Assembly (NCBI RefSeq): GCF_040676615.1
Contig: NZ_JBFAPI010000006.1
Span: forward strand, 248,001-312,000
Reading direction: 5' to 3'
From: Asanoa sp040676615
Lineage (GTDB): Bacteria; Actinomycetota; Actinomycetes; Mycobacteriales; Micromonosporaceae
DNA: 64,000 nt
The notes below the pieces were generated by a model. That model was not told the origin of the DNA and searched no databases. It saw only the letters and a list, made by a program, of their open reading frames with translations. Positions 49,315-57,488 of the stretch are shown one piece after another (positions within the stretch are counted from its first letter, which is position 1; each line of letters opens with the position of its first letter). The position numbers and the translations under genes are program-made.

Positions 49315-52146
49315 ATGCGCTCGTCCCCTCGGCGCTGGTCGCGGCTGTTCGCCGTCGGCCTGCTCAGCGTCGCCAGCTCCACGCTGGCGGTCACCTCGGC
49401 CGCGGCACCCGCCGCCGCGGCCGACATCCCGGCCGCCGACTACCAGCAGGTCCAGCTGGCGGTCGGCTCCGCCGAACTCGGCGAGGCCATGTCCCTGGCC
49501 GTGCTGCCGGACCGCACGGTCATCCACACCGCCCGCAACGGCGTGGTCCGGGTGACCGACGCGGCCGGCAACACCAAGGTCGCCGGCACCATCCCCGTCT
49601 ACACCCACGACGAGGAGGGCCTGCAGGGCGTCGCGGTCGACCCGGGCTTCGCCAGCAACCGCTACGTCTGGCTCTACTACTCGCCGCCGCTGTCGACGCC
49701 GGCCGGCGACGCGCCGACCACCGGCACGGCGGCCGACTTCACCGCGTGGAAGGGCCACCTGAACCTGTCGCGCTTCACCCTCAACGCCGACAACACGCTC
49801 AACATGGGCAGCCAGGTGGTCGTGATGACCGTCGACAACGACCGCGGCCAGTGCTGCCACGTCGGCGGCGACATCGACTTCGACGCGGCCGGCAACCTCT
49901 ACCTGACCACCGGCGACGACACCAACCCGTTCGAGAGCAACGCCTACACGCCGATCGACGAGCGGACCAACCGCAACCCGCAGTTCGACGCCCAGCGCTC
50001 CGCGGGCAACACCAACGACCTGCGCGGCAAGCTGCTGCGGATCAAGCCGCAGGCCAACGGCACCTACACCATCCCGTCCGGCAACATGTTCGCACCGGGC
50101 ACGGCCAACACCCGGCCGGAGATCTACGCGATGGGCTTCCGGAACCCCTTCCGGATGAGCGTCGACAAGCCGACCGGCATCGTCTACCTCGGCGACTACG
50201 GCCCGGACGCGGGCGCCGCCGACCCCAACCGCGGTCCCGGCGGCCAGGTCGAGTTCAACCGGGTCACGGCACCGGGCAACTACGGCTGGCCGTACTGCAC
50301 CGGCAGCAACTCGACCAACGAGACCTACAACGACTTCACCTTCCCGAGCGGGCCGTCGGGCGCCAAGTTCAACTGCGCCGGCGGGCCGACCAACAACTCG
50401 TTCCGCAACACCGGCCTGCAGACCCTGCCGGCGGCCAAGCCGGCCTGGATCCGCTACGGCTTCGACTCGAGCCCACCGGAGTTCGGTGGCGGCTCCGAGT
50501 CGCCCATGGGCGGCCCGGTGTACCGCTACAACGCGTCGCTGAACTCGGCGGTCAAGTTCCCGCAGTCGCTCGACGGCCGCTTCTTCGCCGGCGAGTACGG
50601 CCGGCAGTGGATCAAGGCGATCGCGGTGAACAGCAACGGCACCCCCGGGGAGATCTCCGACTTCCCGTGGGACGGCACCCAGGTGATGGACATGGCCTTC
50701 GGGCCCGACGGCGCCCTATACGTGCTCGACTACGGCACCGGCTCCAACAACCAGGCGCTCTACCGGGTCGAATACATCGGCGGCGGCAACCGCAGCCCGG
50801 TGGCGGTCGCCTCGGCCAACAAGACCTCCGGTCCGGCCCCGCTGGCCATCACCTTCTCCTCGGCGGGTTCGTCGGACCCGGAGGGCGGGGCGCTGTCCTA
50901 CCTCTGGACATTCGGCGACGGCACCACGTCGACGGCGGCCAACCCGACGAAGACCTACACCACCAACGGCACCTACACGCCGACCCTGCGAGTGACCGAC
51001 CCGACCGGATTGTCCGGCACGGCGAGCCTGGTCGTCACGGTCGGCAACTCGGCACCGACGGTCAACCTCAGCGCCCCGGCCGACGGGACGCTGTTCAACT
51101 TCGGTGACACCATCCCGTACACGGTGAGCGTCTCCGATCCTGAGGACGGCACCGTCAACTGCGCGCGCGTGTCGGTGACCTATTTCCTGGGCCACGACAA
51201 CCACTCGCACCAGATCACCTCGAAGACCGGTTGCTCCGGCACGCTGACCGTGCCCACCGACGGCGAGCACGACGCGGCGGCCAACATCTTCGGCATCTTC
51301 GTCGCCTCCTACACCGACAACGGCGGGCTGACCACGACCAGCCAGAAGACGTTGCAGCCGCGGCACCGCCAGGGCGAGCATTTCGGCACGCAGTCCGGTG
51401 GTGTGCAACTGGCCAGCCACGCGGCCGCCGAGGGCGGCGCGACCGTGGGCTTCATCGACAACAACGACTGGGTCTCGTTCCGGCCCTACAACCTGTCCAC
51501 GGCGACCAGCGTCACCGCACGGGTCTCCTCCGCCGGTGCCGGTGGCACCATCGAGGTCCGCAGTGGCTCGCAGACCGGCCCGCTGCACGCGACGCTGACG
51601 GTCACCCCGACCGGAAGTTGGGAGACCTTCGCCAACGTCACCGCCAACCTGACCGGCGTGCCGTCGGGGCCGACCCAGCTGTACCTCGTGTTCAAGGGCG
51701 GCGCCGGCAATCTGTTCGACCTCGACGCGTTCACCTTCAACTCGACCGGGACGCCGCCGACCGGCGGGTCCACCCTCAAGGCGCTGGTCAACAACCAGTT
51801 CGTCAGCGCCGCCAACAGCACCACGCCGCTGATCGCCAACAAGGCGACCGCCGGCACCACCGAGCGGTTCGACGTGGTCGACCTGGGCGGCGGCAACGTC
51901 GCGCTGCGCTCGCGGGCCAACAACATGTTCGTCTGCGCCGAGAACGCCGGTGCGGAGGCGCTGGTGGCCAACCGGGCCACCGCCGGCTCCTGGGAGACCT
52001 TCACCCTGATCCGCAACTCCGACGGCAGCGAGAGCCTGCGGGCGACCGTCAACAACATGTACGTGGTCGCGGAGAACAGCGGTGCCGCGGCGCTGATCGC
52101 CAACCGGACGTCGATCGGACCCTGGGAGAAGTTCGACCTCGTCTAG
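49315..52146 (+). CDS. Secreted PQQ-dependent sugar dehydrogenase with PKD, CBM6-like and fascin-like domains
   Basis: This 943-residue secreted protein has a signal peptide at 1-36. The dehydrogenase propeller (about 38-490) carries EEGLQGVAVDPGFASNRYVWLYY, GQCCHVGGDIDFDAAGNLYL and RPEIYAMGFRNPFRMSVD. A PKD domain lies at about 495-580 (YLWTFGDGTTSTAANPTKTY), then a second Ig-like region, a CBM6-like domain (about 685-815) and a fascin-like trefoil (820-943). It follows the ThuA-DUF1080 gene by 23 nt with a GAAAGGAAC ribosome-binding site, so they are surely co-transcribed. It differs from the first PQQ dehydrogenase mainly in the last module, fascin-like instead of ricin-B. Confidence 0.88.
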   Translation: MRSSPRRWSRLFAVGLLSVASSTLAVTSAAAPAAAADIPAADYQQVQLAVGSAELGEAMSLAVLPDRTVIHTARNGVVRVTDAAGNTKVAGTIPVYTHDEEGLQGVAVDPGFASNRYVWLYYSPPLSTPAGDAPTTGTAADFTAWKGHLNLSRFTLNADNTLNMGSQVVVMTVDNDRGQCCHVGGDIDFDAAGNLYLTTGDDTNPFESNAYTPIDERTNRNPQFDAQRSAGNTNDLRGKLLRIKPQANGTYTIPSGNMFAPGTANTRPEIYAMGFRNPFRMSVDKPTGIVYLGDYGPDAGAADPNRGPGGQVEFNRVTAPGNYGWPYCTGSNSTNETYNDFTFPSGPSGAKFNCAGGPTNNSFRNTGLQTLPAAKPAWIRYGFDSSPPEFGGGSESPMGGPVYRYNASLNSAVKFPQSLDGRFFAGEYGRQWIKAIAVNSNGTPGEISDFPWDGTQVMDMAFGPDGALYVLDYGTGSNNQALYRVEYIGGGNRSPVAVASANKTSGPAPLAITFSSAGSSDPEGGALSYLWTFGDGTTSTAANPTKTYTTNGTYTPTLRVTDPTGLSGTASLVVTVGNSAPTVNLSAPADGTLFNFGDTIPYTVSVSDPEDGTVNCARVSVTYFLGHDNHSHQITSKTGCSGTLTVPTDGEHDAAANIFGIFVASYTDNGGLTTTSQKTLQPRHRQGEHFGTQSGGVQLASHAAAEGGATVGFIDNNDWVSFRPYNLSTATSVTARVSSAGAGGTIEVRSGSQTGPLHATLTVTPTGSWETFANVTANLTGVPSGPTQLYLVFKGGAGNLFDLDAFTFNSTGTPPTGGSTLKALVNNQFVSAANSTTPLIANKATAGTTERFDVVDLGGGNVALRSRANNMFVCAENAGAEALVANRATAGSWETFTLIRNSDGSESLRATVNNMYVVAENSGAAALIANRTSIGPWEKFDLV

Positions 52147-52170
52147 CCGACGCTGGCCAGTCATTGGATG

Positions 52171-52194
52171 AATCGCCCCGGCAACGGGGCGATT
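52171..52194 (+). terminator. Rho-independent-like terminator of the second ThuA/PQQ pair
   Basis: AATCGCCCC and GGGGCGATT form a perfect 9-bp stem with a 6-nt loop, followed by the pyrimidine run CTTCC. It lies 25 nt after the dehydrogenase stop and separates it from the fucD promoter. Confidence 0.65.
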
Positions 52195-52218
52195 CTTCCG
52201 TTGTGGAGATTGGAGGTC

Positions 52219-52252
52219 TTGCCATACATCCGACCACCTGGTAAACATCGGA
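52219..52252 (+). promoter_or_regulatory. Promoter and two operator-like repeats before fucD
   Basis: TTGCCA (52219-52224) and TAAACA (52242-52247), spaced 17 nt, form a plausible promoter. Two direct copies of a decamer, ATACATCCGA (52224-52233) and AAACATCGGA (52243-52252), lie 19 bp apart over the spacer and -10. An ACCACCTGGT palindrome sits between them. Similar decamers occur before the GH95-like gene at 39308-39387. The FadR-type protein at 57489 is the obvious candidate ligand-responsive binder. Confidence 0.45.
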
Positions 52253-52278
52253 CCTATGAATGCGCGTGAGGGTCATCG

Positions 52279-53586
52279 ATGACCGCCCGGTTCGTGTCGC
52301 TCGACACCTATGACGTGCGGTTCCCGACCTCGCGCGAGCTCGACGGCTCCGACGCGATGAACCCGGATCCGGATTATTCGGCCGCCTACGTGGTGCTGCG
52401 CACAGACGAGGTCGACGGCCACGAGGGGCACGGGTTCGCGTTCACCATCGGGCGGGGCAACGAGGTGCAGACCGCCGCGATCGCCGCGCTGCGGCCCTAC
52501 CTGGCCGGGCGCCTGGTCAAGAACGTGCTCGACGACCTCGGCGGGTTCTGGCGCGAGTTGGTGCACGACTCGCAACTGCGCTGGCTCGGCCCCGAGAAGG
52601 GCGTCATGCACATGGCCATCTCGGCCGTGGTCAACGCTCTCTGGGACCTCAAGGCCAAGCAGGCCGGCCTGCCGCTCTGGCAACTGCTGGCCTCGATGCC
52701 GCCCGAGGAACTGGTCTCCCTGGTCGACTTCCGCTATCTGACCGACGCGCTCACCCCCGGCGAGGCGCTCGACCTGCTCCAGCCCGGCGCCGTCGGTCGC
52801 GAGGAGCGGGTCGCCGAGTTGCTGGCCAGCGGTTACCCGGCATATGCGACGTCGCCGGGCTGGCTCGGCTACGACGACGCCAAGCTGCACCGGCTCTGCC
52901 GGGAGGCCCTCGACGCGGGCTTCACCCAGATCAAGCTGAAGGTCGGCGCCGACGTCGACGACGACATCCGCCGGCTGCGGATCGCTCGTGAGGTCTGCGG
53001 CCCCGACATCCGGATCGCCGTCGACGCCAACCAGCGCTGGGACGTCGGCCAGGCCATCGAGTGGGTCGGCGCGCTGGCCGAGTTCGAGCCGTGGTGGGTC
53101 GAGGAGCCGACCAGCCCGGACGACGTGGTCGGGCACGCGGCGATCGCCCGAGGCATCGCACCGATCCCGGTGGCCACCGGCGAACACGTGCAGAACCGGG
53201 TCGTCTTCAAGCAGTTGCTGCAACTGGGCGCGGTGTCCTATGTGCAGCTCGACGCCGCCCGGGTGGCCGGTGTCAACGAGAACATCGCGATCCTGTTGCT
53301 GGCGGCCAAGTTCGGCAAGCCGGTCTGCCCGCACGCGGGCGGCGTCGGCCTGTGCGAGCTGGTGCAGCACCTCTCACTGTTCGACTACGTCGCGGTGTCG
53401 CGTTCGATGGACAACCGCGTCATCGAGTACGTCGACCATCTCCACGAGCACTTCCTCGATCCCGTGCAGATCCGCGCCGGTCGTTACCTGGCACCTCAGG
53501 CACCCGGCTTCAGCTCGACCATGCGCCCGGAAAGCCGGGCCCGGTTCGCCTTCCCCGACGGCCCGGCCTGGTCCCGCGCCGGCTGA
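52279..53586 (+). CDS. fucD: L-fuconate dehydratase (enolase superfamily)
   Basis: This 435-residue protein agrees along its whole length with L-fuconate dehydratases, including the human ENOSF1 relative: VRFPTSRELDGSDAMNPDPDYSAAYVVL, QLRWLGPEKGVMHMAISAVVNALWDLKAKQ, the catalytic KxK in QIKLKVGADVDDD, metal ligands in DANQRWD, EEPTSPDD and ATGEH, and CPHAGGVGLCELVQHL. It dehydrates L-fuconate to 2-keto-3-deoxy-L-fuconate in oxidative fucose breakdown. A GAGGG site precedes the ATG. It heads an operon with an ABC sugar importer and a FadR regulator. The other pathway enzymes are not in the window. Confidence 0.95.
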   Translation: MTARFVSLDTYDVRFPTSRELDGSDAMNPDPDYSAAYVVLRTDEVDGHEGHGFAFTIGRGNEVQTAAIAALRPYLAGRLVKNVLDDLGGFWRELVHDSQLRWLGPEKGVMHMAISAVVNALWDLKAKQAGLPLWQLLASMPPEELVSLVDFRYLTDALTPGEALDLLQPGAVGREERVAELLASGYPAYATSPGWLGYDDAKLHRLCREALDAGFTQIKLKVGADVDDDIRRLRIAREVCGPDIRIAVDANQRWDVGQAIEWVGALAEFEPWWVEEPTSPDDVVGHAAIARGIAPIPVATGEHVQNRVVFKQLLQLGAVSYVQLDAARVAGVNENIAILLLAAKFGKPVCPHAGGVGLCELVQHLSLFDYVAVSRSMDNRVIEYVDHLHEHFLDPVQIRAGRYLAPQAPGFSSTMRPESRARFAFPDGPAWSRAG

Positions 53587-53632
53587 ACGGCAACACCCCT
53601 ACCCATCCCTCTTCCCACCACAGAGGACTGCG

Positions 53633-54697
53633 ATGATCCTGAACAGACGCGCCGTCGTCAGCGTGGCGGTCGTCGCCGCATTCGCCGCGGCGACCGCTGG
53701 TTGCAACTCGTCCGAACCCTCCTCGACCGGCGGCAGCGGCACCGACGCGGGTGGCAAGCAGCCGCCGATCGCCGTCGACCTGCCCCGGGCCGACTCCGAC
53801 TTCTGGAACTCCTACGCGAAATACATCCCGCAGTACGCGCAGGAAACCGGCATCAACATGATGACGCCGACCAACTCGCAGAACGACATCGCGAAGCTGG
53901 TCGCCAACGCGCAGGCGCTGACCGCACAGGGCGCCAAGGCGATCGTGATGGCACCGCAGGACACCGGGGCCATCGCCACGACGCTGACCATGCTGGAGAC
54001 CAAGAAGATCCCGGTCATCTCGGTCGACACCCGGCCCGACAAGGGCAAGGTCTTCATGGTGGTGCGGGCCGACAACCGCGCCTACGGCCAGAAGGCCTGC
54101 GAGTTCCTCGGCGAGAAGCTGGGCGGCAAGGGCAAGGTCGTCGAGTTCCAGGGCTCGCTGTCGTCGGTCAACGGCCGCGACCGTTCCGAGGCGTTCGCCG
54201 AGTGCATGAAGTCGAAGTTCCCCGGCATCACCATCTTCGAGGAGCCGACCGAGTGGGAGGGCGCCAAGGCGTCCGCCGCGCTGCAGACCCGGCTCGCGCA
54301 GCACCCCGACATCAACGGGATCTACATGCAGGCCGGCGGCGTTTTCCTGGCACCGACCCTGCAGCTGCTGAAGTCGAAGAACCTGCTGGTGGCGCCGACC
54401 GACCCCAAGCACATCTTCATCGTCTCCAACGACGGCATCCCGCAGGAGTTCGACGCCATCCGCAAGGGCGAGATCGACGCGACGGTCTCGCAGCCGGCCG
54501 ACCTCTACGCCAAGTACGCGCTTGTCTACGCCAAGGCCGCGGTCGACGGGAAGACGTTCACCCCTGGACCGACCGACCATGACAGCACCATCATCGACGT
54601 CGGCAACGGCGTGCTCGAAGACCAGCTGCCGGCGCCGCTCGTGACGAAGGACAACGTCGACGACGCGTCGTTGTGGGGCAACCAGATCGGGAAGTGA
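53633..54697 (+). CDS. Sugar ABC transporter substrate-binding lipoprotein
   Basis: This 354-residue type I periplasmic-binding-fold protein has a lipoprotein signal: AVVSVAVVAAFAAATAGC, with a lipobox cysteine at about residue 23, followed by a Ser/Gly linker. The body reads DFWNSYAKYIPQYAQETGINMM, NDIAKLVANAQALTAQGAKAIVMAPQD and KKIPVISVDTRPDKG, the ribose-type binding-protein pattern. It captures the sugar outside the membrane, inferred to be fucose or fuconate from its neighbours. It begins 46 nt after fucD, and its stop overlaps the ATPase start. Confidence 0.9.
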   Translation: MILNRRAVVSVAVVAAFAAATAGCNSSEPSSTGGSGTDAGGKQPPIAVDLPRADSDFWNSYAKYIPQYAQETGINMMTPTNSQNDIAKLVANAQALTAQGAKAIVMAPQDTGAIATTLTMLETKKIPVISVDTRPDKGKVFMVVRADNRAYGQKACEFLGEKLGGKGKVVEFQGSLSSVNGRDRSEAFAECMKSKFPGITIFEEPTEWEGAKASAALQTRLAQHPDINGIYMQAGGVFLAPTLQLLKSKNLLVAPTDPKHIFIVSNDGIPQEFDAIRKGEIDATVSQPADLYAKYALVYAKAAVDGKTFTPGPTDHDSTIIDVGNGVLEDQLPAPLVTKDNVDDASLWGNQIGK

Positions 54698-56235
54698 TGA
54701 CCGCAGCTCTGTCCGACACGGTCGGCGGTGGGGCCAGCACCCCGCCGCCGGCCGTGGAGGCCACTTCGATAACCAAGCGGTTCGGCGCGACGACCGCGCT
54801 GGCCGACGTGAACGTGGCGATCCGGGCCGGCGAGACGCACGCCCTGGTCGGGCGCAACGGCGCGGGCAAGTCGACGCTGGTCTCGGTGCTCACCGGGCTG
54901 CACCGCGCCGACGAGGGCACCGTGCGCTTCGGTGGCGAGCCGGCGCCCGCGCCGGCCGACCGCGACGGCTGGCGGCGCCGGGTCGCCTGCGTCTACCAGA
55001 AGTCGACCATCATCCCGACGCTGACGGTCGCGGAGAACCTGTTCCTCAACCGGCAGAGCTCGGGCGGTCCGATCCGCTGGGGAACGCTGCGCCGGCGGGC
55101 CGGTGCGTTGCTCGAGGAATATGGTGTCGCGGTCGACCCGGCCGCGCAGGCCGGCGACCTCAACGTCGAGCAGCGCCAGCTCGTCGAGATCGCCCGGGCG
55201 CTCTCGCTGGGCACCCGCTTCATCATCCTCGACGAACCGACCGCCCGGCTCGACGCGACCGCGATCGAGCGGCTGTTCGAGCGGATGCGGTCGCTGTCGG
55301 CGGCCGGCGTGACCATGCTGTTCATCTCGCACCACCTGCGCGAGGTCTACGAGGTCTGCGACACCGTCACCGTGCTCCGCGATGCCCGCTGGGTGCTCAC
55401 CGAGCCGGTCTCGGCGGTCAGCCACGACCAGTTGGTCGCGGCGATGACCGGTGAGGCCGTCGGGCTGACCGAGGTCGCGCCGCGCGAGGTGCCGCCCGGC
55501 GACAGCGTGCTGTCGTTGCGGGAGTTGACGCTCGCCGACGCGTACACCGGGATCGATCTTGAATTGCGTGCCGGCGAGATCGTCGGCGTCACCGGCTCGG
55601 GCAGCAGCGGCAAGGTGTCGCTGGCCGAGACCGTCGGCGGGCTACGGCGCGCCGACAGCGGCACGGTCGCGGTCGGCGACCGGGTGGTCGGTGCCGGCGT
55701 GCCCGGGGCGCTCAGGGCGGGCATCGGGCTGGTCCCGGAAGACCGGCACCGCGAGGGGCTCGTGCCGCTGCTGTCGGTGGCGGAGAACGCGACCCTGCCG
55801 ATCGGCGACCGGTTGGGGCCCGCGGGCGTCGTGCTGCCGGCCCGGCGGTCGGCGGTCGCGGAAGAAATGATCAAGAGGTACGACATCCGCACCGAGAGCC
55901 CGGCCGCGCCGGTCTCCAGCCTCTCCGGCGGCAACGCGCAGAAGGTCGTGCTGGCCCGCGCGCTGTCCACCGACCCGCGGGTGCTGGTGCTGATCAACCC
56001 GACCGCGGGTGTCGACGTGCGCTCGAAGGAGTCGCTGCTCGGCGCGGTGCGGTCGGCGGCCGACCAGGGCACGGGCGTGCTGATGGTCTCCGACGAGCTT
56101 GACGACCTGCGGCACTGCGACCGGGTGCTGGTCATGTTCCACGGCCGGGTGACGGCCACGCTGGCCCGCGGCTGGGACGACGCACACGTGGTCGCCGCGG
56201 TCGAGGGTGTTTCTGCAGAAGGAGCGCAGTCATGA
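54697..56235 (+). CDS. Sugar ABC transporter double ATPase (RbsA-like)
   Basis: This 512-residue protein has two tandem ABC domains. The first is catalytically complete: Walker A ALVGRNGAGKSTL, signature-like NVEQRQLVEIARALS and Walker B FIILDEPTARLD. The second (from about 275) is degenerate: its Walker A reads GSGSSGKVSL, and the Walker B stretch VLVLINPTAGVD lacks the catalytic glutamate, although LSGGNAQKVVLARAL is good. Such asymmetry is known in ribose-type ATPases, but here the second domain looks unusually altered. The gene is coupled to the binding-protein gene (TGATG) and, by ATGA, to a chain of mini-ORFs leading to the permease. Confidence 0.9.
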   Translation: MTAALSDTVGGGASTPPPAVEATSITKRFGATTALADVNVAIRAGETHALVGRNGAGKSTLVSVLTGLHRADEGTVRFGGEPAPAPADRDGWRRRVACVYQKSTIIPTLTVAENLFLNRQSSGGPIRWGTLRRRAGALLEEYGVAVDPAAQAGDLNVEQRQLVEIARALSLGTRFIILDEPTARLDATAIERLFERMRSLSAAGVTMLFISHHLREVYEVCDTVTVLRDARWVLTEPVSAVSHDQLVAAMTGEAVGLTEVAPREVPPGDSVLSLRELTLADAYTGIDLELRAGEIVGVTGSGSSGKVSLAETVGGLRRADSGTVAVGDRVVGAGVPGALRAGIGLVPEDRHREGLVPLLSVAENATLPIGDRLGPAGVVLPARRSAVAEEMIKRYDIRTESPAAPVSSLSGGNAQKVVLARALSTDPRVLVLINPTAGVDVRSKESLLGAVRSAADQGTGVLMVSDELDDLRHCDRVLVMFHGRVTATLARGWDDAHVVAAVEGVSAEGAQS

Positions 56236-56303
56236 GCGAGCGAGTCAGCCGGCTCGGTGCGTCGCGGTCAGGGCACGCCTGGCGAAGCGAGGTGCGCGGG
56301 TGA
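56232..56303 (+). CDS. Mini-ORF 1 of a coupled chain (23 residues)
   Basis: The ATG overlaps the ATPase stop as ATGA. The product is a Ser/Arg/Glu-rich peptide beginning MSERVSRLGASRSG. The stop overlaps the GTG of mini-ORF 2. Whether it is made as a functional peptide is unknown; its arrangement suggests a translational relay. Confidence 0.45.
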   Translation: MSERVSRLGASRSGHAWRSEVRG

Positions 56304-56380
56304 GTGAGCGGAGCGAGCGAATCAGCCGGCTCAGTGCGTCGCGGTCAGGGCACGTCTCGCGAAGCGAGGTGCGCGGGTGA
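56300..56380 (+). CDS. Mini-ORF 2 of a coupled chain (26 residues)
   Basis: The GTG overlaps the stop of mini-ORF 1 by GTGA. The product begins VSERSERISRLSASRSG. An AGCGAGG ribosome-binding-site-like stretch precedes its start. Its stop overlaps the start of mini-ORF 3 in the same way. Confidence 0.45.
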   Translation: MSERSERISRLSASRSGHVSRSEVRG

Positions 56381-56457
56381 GTGAGCGGAGCGAGCGAATC
56401 AGCCGGCTCAGTGCGTCGCGGTCAGGGCACGCCTTGCGAAGCGAGGCGCGCGCATGA
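56377..56457 (+). CDS. Mini-ORF 3 of a coupled chain (26 residues)
   Basis: The GTG overlaps the stop of mini-ORF 2. The product is nearly the same as the previous one (VSERSERISRLSASRSG at the start). Its TGA overlaps the permease ATG at 56454 as ATGA, which completes an unbroken line of 4-nt overlaps from the ATPase to the permease. Confidence 0.45.
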   Translation: MSERSERISRLSASRSGHALRSEARA

Positions 56458-57479
56458 GCGGCACTACCACGGCACCGCCGTCGACGTCGGCCGAGCCGGC
56501 CGGGCGGCGGTTGCGGGGGCCTCGGCTGGCGCGGATGCGGGACCTGGCACTCGTACCCGCGATCATCGTGTTGGTCCTGGTCGGCGCTTTGATCGACCCG
56601 GTGTTCCTGAGCAGCGCCAACATCACCAACGTGCTGCAGCAGCAGACCGAGTTGTCGCTGCTGGTGCTGGCCGAGGCGATCATCCTGATCGGTGGCCGGT
56701 TCGACCTCTCGCTTGAGTCGACCGTCGGCCTGGCGCCGGCGCTCGCCGTGGCGCTGGTCATCCCGGCCGCCAGCAACGGCTTCGGCACGGAGTGGTCCAC
56801 GGCGCTGGCGATCCCGATCTGCCTGCTGGTGGGCCTGGCCATCGGTGCGTTCAACGGCCTGCTGATCCTGCGGTTCGGGCTGTCCGCGTTCATCGTCACG
56901 CTCGGCATGCTGATCGTGCTGCGCGGCCTGCAGATCGGCATCACCGGCGGCCAGAACCTGTTCGAACTGCCGGAGTCGGTGCTCTACCTGGGCAACGCGA
57001 CCTGGGTCGGGCTGCCGGCCTCGATCTGGATCTCCGGCATCCTGTTCGCGATCGGCATCGCGGTGCTCGGCTTCTTCAGGCACGGGCGCGCGGTGTACGC
57101 CATCGGCGGCAACCGGGACGCCGCGCGCGCCGCCGGCATCCGGGCCGACCGGGTGATGTGGATCGTGTTCATCGTGGGCAGCCTGCTGGCCGCGCTCGCC
57201 GGTCTGCTGATGACCGGCCGGCTCGGCTCGGTGGCGTCGGCACAGGGCGACGGCATGATCTTCACGGTGTTCGCGGCGGCCGTGATCGGCGGCGTGAGCA
57301 TGGAGGGCGGCAAGGGCACGCTGTTCGGCGCGTTGTGCGGCGTCATCGTGCTCGGCCTGATCAACAACATCCTCACGCTCGCCGGCGTCTCGGCGCAGTG
57401 GATCCAGGCCATCTACGGCCTGATCATCCTGGTGGCGCTGATGCTCGCCCGGTTGACGACGGGTAAGGCCCAGGACTGA
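56454..57479 (+). CDS. Sugar ABC transporter permease (RbsC-like)
   Basis: This 341-residue membrane protein of about eight to ten helices begins with a basic Pro/Ser-rich tail. It contains the family block LVLAEAIILIGGRFDLSLES near residue 85, AFNGLLILRFGLSAFIVTLGM, and the coupling-helix region AVYAIGGNRDAARAAGIRADRVM, typical of the ribose permease family. With the binding protein and ATPase it makes a complete importer. The ATG overlaps the last mini-ORF by ATGA. Confidence 0.9.
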   Translation: MSGTTTAPPSTSAEPAGRRLRGPRLARMRDLALVPAIIVLVLVGALIDPVFLSSANITNVLQQQTELSLLVLAEAIILIGGRFDLSLESTVGLAPALAVALVIPAASNGFGTEWSTALAIPICLLVGLAIGAFNGLLILRFGLSAFIVTLGMLIVLRGLQIGITGGQNLFELPESVLYLGNATWVGLPASIWISGILFAIGIAVLGFFRHGRAVYAIGGNRDAARAAGIRADRVMWIVFIVGSLLAALAGLLMTGRLGSVASAQGDGMIFTVFAAAVIGGVSMEGGKGTLFGALCGVIVLGLINNILTLAGVSAQWIQAIYGLIILVALMLARLTTGKAQD

Positions 57480-57488
57480 GGTGACCGC

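Larger units (their letters stand above)
56225..56457 (+). repeat. 77-bp tandem repeat between the ATPase and permease genes
   Basis: About three copies are recognised by CAGCCGGCTC at 56246, 56323 and 56400, a spacing of exactly 77 bp. Each holds GCGTCGCGGTCAGGGCACG and ends with GAAGCGAGG, an apparent ribosome-binding site 7 nt before the next start codon. The first copy is 9 nt shorter at its beginning. The differences among copies are substitutions and that in-frame 9-nt change. Confidence 0.85.
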
